Program-made: the position numbers and the translations under genes | Notes under the pieces: generated by a model | The model's input: only the letters and a program-made list of their open reading frames with translations | Told to the model about the DNA's origin: nothing | Databases searched by the model: none | In this document: positions 62,395 to 64,000 of the stretch, in pieces | How positions within the stretch are numbered: the stretch's first letter is position 1 | Layout: each line of letters opens with the position of its first letter | Assembly: GCF_013304445.1 (NCBI RefSeq) | Contig: NZ_JAAITA010000002.1 | Coordinates: forward strand, 124,001 to 188,000 | Reading direction: 5' to 3' | DNA length: 64,000 nt | Source: Blautia hansenii | GTDB lineage: Bacteria; Bacillota; Clostridia; Lachnospirales; Lachnospiraceae

Positions 62395-63558
62395 CTAAGC
62401 AAGAAGTGCATCTGCCAGCGTTTCCATATTCTGAACATCTGCTTCCTTCATAACAGATTTCACCGAAACAACCGGCTCACAGATTTCCATATCCTTCATC
62501 TCTTCCAAATAAGCTCTCATCAGTTTACCAGCCATAGGCGCCCAGGAACCGTTTTCCACGATTCCCACTTTTCTCTTTCTGTAAGTTTTCACCTTCAGAT
62601 GGTACAGGAAATCTTCCATGGCAGGGAAAAGTGCACCGTCATAAGTCGGTGCCATAACCACCAGCTTGTCATAACGGAATGCGCAGGAAACAGCTTCTGA
62701 CATATCATCTCTTGATAAATCAAACAGTCTTACTGCCTTTTCCCCCTTATCGGTCAGGATTTCAGCCATTTTTTCTGCTGCCTTTGCCGTATTTCCGTGA
62801 ATAGAAGCATACGCAATGACAACACCGTCTTCTTCCGGTTCATAGCTGCTCCAAGTCAGATATTTGTCAATATAAAATCCCAGATTTTCTTTTAAAATCG
62901 GTCCGTGCAGCGGGCAGATAGTCTGAATATCCAAAGTTGCCGCTTTCTTTAATAAGTTCTGTACCTGCACACCGTATTTTCCTACAATATTGATAAAATA
63001 TCTTCTGGCTTCGTCTGTCCAGTCCTCTTCTTCGTCCAATGCGCCAAACTTTCCAAAGCCGTCTGCAGAGAAAAGAATCTTTTCGGACTGCTCATATTCC
63101 ACCATAACTTCCGGCCAGTGTACCATAGGCGCCATAAAGAACTGCAGGGTATGGCTTCCCAGACTTAACGTATCGCCTTCTTTTACCACTACTTTTCTCT
63201 CAGAAAAATCAAAATCAAAGAACTGCGGCAGCATAGAGAAAATTTTTGCATTTCCTACCAGCTTCATTTCCGGATACTTTTCTGCCAGACGCTGAATGTT
63301 GGAAGCGTGATCCGGCTCCAGGTGGGAAATCACAAGATAGTCCACACTGCGTCCGTCCAAAGCCTTGTCCAGATTCTCCAGCCACGGGTCTGTAGCTCTT
63401 TTATCTACGGTATCCATAACTGCTACTTTTTCATCTAAAATTACATAAGAGTTATAAGAAACTCCTTTCGGAACCTTATACTGGCTTTCAAATAAATCAA
63501 TGGTCTTGTCGTTTACGCCAATAAATACAACTGAATCAGAAATTTTCATATCATACAT
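62395..63558 (-). CDS. fprA: Flavodiiron protein FprA (oxygen/NO reductase)
   Basis: 387 residues. N-terminal metallo-beta-lactamase-like domain with the di-iron ligands His79, Glu81, Asp83 and His84 (SHLEPDHASN), His147, Asp166 and His218; C-terminal flavodoxin domain from about 245 (VVIAYASIHGNTAKAAEKMAEIL). It reduces O2 to water or NO to N2O and protects anaerobes from oxygen. GGAGG lies 11 bases before the ATG. Confidence 0.95.
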   Translation of the reverse strand: MYDMKISDSVVFIGVNDKTIDLFESQYKVPKGVSYNSYVILDEKVAVMDTVDKRATDPWLENLDKALDGRSVDYLVISHLEPDHASNIQRLAEKYPEMKLVGNAKIFSMLPQFFDFDFSERKVVVKEGDTLSLGSHTLQFFMAPMVHWPEVMVEYEQSEKILFSADGFGKFGALDEEEDWTDEARRYFINIVGKYGVQVQNLLKKAATLDIQTICPLHGPILKENLGFYIDKYLTWSSYEPEEDGVVIAYASIHGNTAKAAEKMAEILTDKGEKAVRLFDLSRDDMSEAVSCAFRYDKLVVMAPTYDGALFPAMEDFLYHLKVKTYRKRKVGIVENGSWAPMAGKLMRAYLEEMKDMEICEPVVSVKSVMKEADVQNMETLADALLA

Positions 63559-63628
63559 GGGTTTGAATTCCTCCTTGGCTATAATATATCCGTATCATAT
63601 CTATTATATATGGGAAATCAAAATTTTT

Positions 63629-64000
63629 CTACCGCTTTTCTTGTTTTTTTTGCCATTCACCCTTTAAAATATCCATAAAAAGCATATCGTGATACATTCC
63701 ATTGATATAATAAGCCTCCCGCAGTCTTCCGCAGTGGGAAAATCCTGCTTTTTCGTAACACTTTATGGCCCGGGTATTAAAGCTGTACACCCGAAGAGAC
63801 AGACTGTGTAAATTCAGCACATCAAACGCATATTCCTGCAAAAGTTCCAGTACTTCACGTCCGTATCCTTTTCCGCGGCTCTCCTCTTCTCCCAGAAACA
63901 GCCCAATCTCCGCACATCTTCTCCTCCAGTTGATATTCTGAATCCCACAGTTTCCCAAAAGCCGGTTGGAACTCTGCTCTACAATAGCAAACTGATACTG
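63629..64000 (-). CDS. GNAT N-acetyltransferase (RimJ/RimL-like), 5' end outside window
   Basis: The open frame continues to the right edge (124 codons seen: QYQFAIVEQSSNRLLGNCGI...). GNAT acetyl-CoA motif EESRGKGYGREVLELLQEYAF and the end LRVYSFNTRAIKCYEKAGFSHCGRLREAYYINGMYHDMLFM follow the RimJ/RimL/SpeG-like pattern. It acetylates an amino group on a protein or small molecule; substrate unknown. Confidence 0.88.
   Translation of the reverse strand, partial: QYQFAIVEQSSNRLLGNCGIQNINWRRRCAEIGLFLGEEESRGKGYGREVLELLQEYAFDVLNLHSLSLRVYSFNTRAIKCYEKAGFSHCGRLREAYYINGMYHDMLFMDILKGEWQKKQEKR

Noticed and set aside
1-64000. tRNA, rRNA, CRISPR arrays, insertion sequences or phage genes
   Set aside because: I looked for clover-leaf-like GTTCRANNC arms, repeat-spacer regularity, transposase and integrase motifs and saw none.

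Overview
The window looks like a chromosomal segment from a low-to-mid GC anaerobic Firmicute, most likely a gut Lachnospiraceae of the Blautia / Ruminococcus gnavus / Dorea kind. I infer this from strong AGGAGG ribosome sites, an NrdR plus flavodiiron (FprA) pair, DUF1836, DUF4364 and DUF4867 proteins, a YerC-type TrpR-like repressor, Bce-type resistance genes and many sugar-uptake operons. I saw no rRNA, tRNA, CRISPR array, insertion sequence or prophage.

Left part (1-8.1 kb): the N-terminal part of an M14 carboxypeptidase runs off the left edge, followed by a membrane-anchored HAD phosphatase and an MFS transporter. Next is a decaying myo-inositol catabolism operon read leftwards: iolC fragment, iolD with an in-frame TAG near its end, iolB with a deletion and frameshift, an intact iron alcohol dehydrogenase, and an iolJ-type aldolase without its N-terminal half. 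The 5' end of iolC and the 5' end of a divergent AraC regulator are both missing at one junction near 7465-7475, so the operon has also lost its promoter.

8.4-21 kb: a nickel/peptide-type ABC importer operon that ends in a DJ-1/PfpI protein and a CsoR-family repressor. A TetR regulator then faces an ABC export operon whose 1252-residue FtsX-type permease is intact but whose ATPase has lost the signature motif and Walker B. An acetyl-esterase gene follows.

21-35 kb: a GH31 - TRAP transporter (DctPQM) - GH31 operon with a divergent AraC regulator, then a BceRS/BceAB-type module. 35-43 kb: a second nickel/peptide ABC importer led by a gene that fuses an AstE/AspA-type zinc hydrolase to a SAM methyltransferase. 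A CofE-type (F420-0:glutamate ligase family) gene is transcribed divergently from it. This is the most intriguing candidate system in the window.

43-54 kb: a second GH31 operon (GH31 - GPH sugar symporter - esterase). Its promoter carries the same spaced element as the first GH31 operon, so one AraC protein may control both. DUF1836, a TrpR-like repressor, a PHP phosphatase and a pentose-type module (DUF4867 - FucI/AraA-like isomerase - xylulokinase) follow. 54-64 kb: a short orphan solute-binding lipoprotein, a DUF4317-like protein, a TIGR01212 radical SAM protein, DUF4364, a third nickel/peptide-type ABC importer, nrdR, fprA, and a GNAT acetyltransferase running off the right edge.
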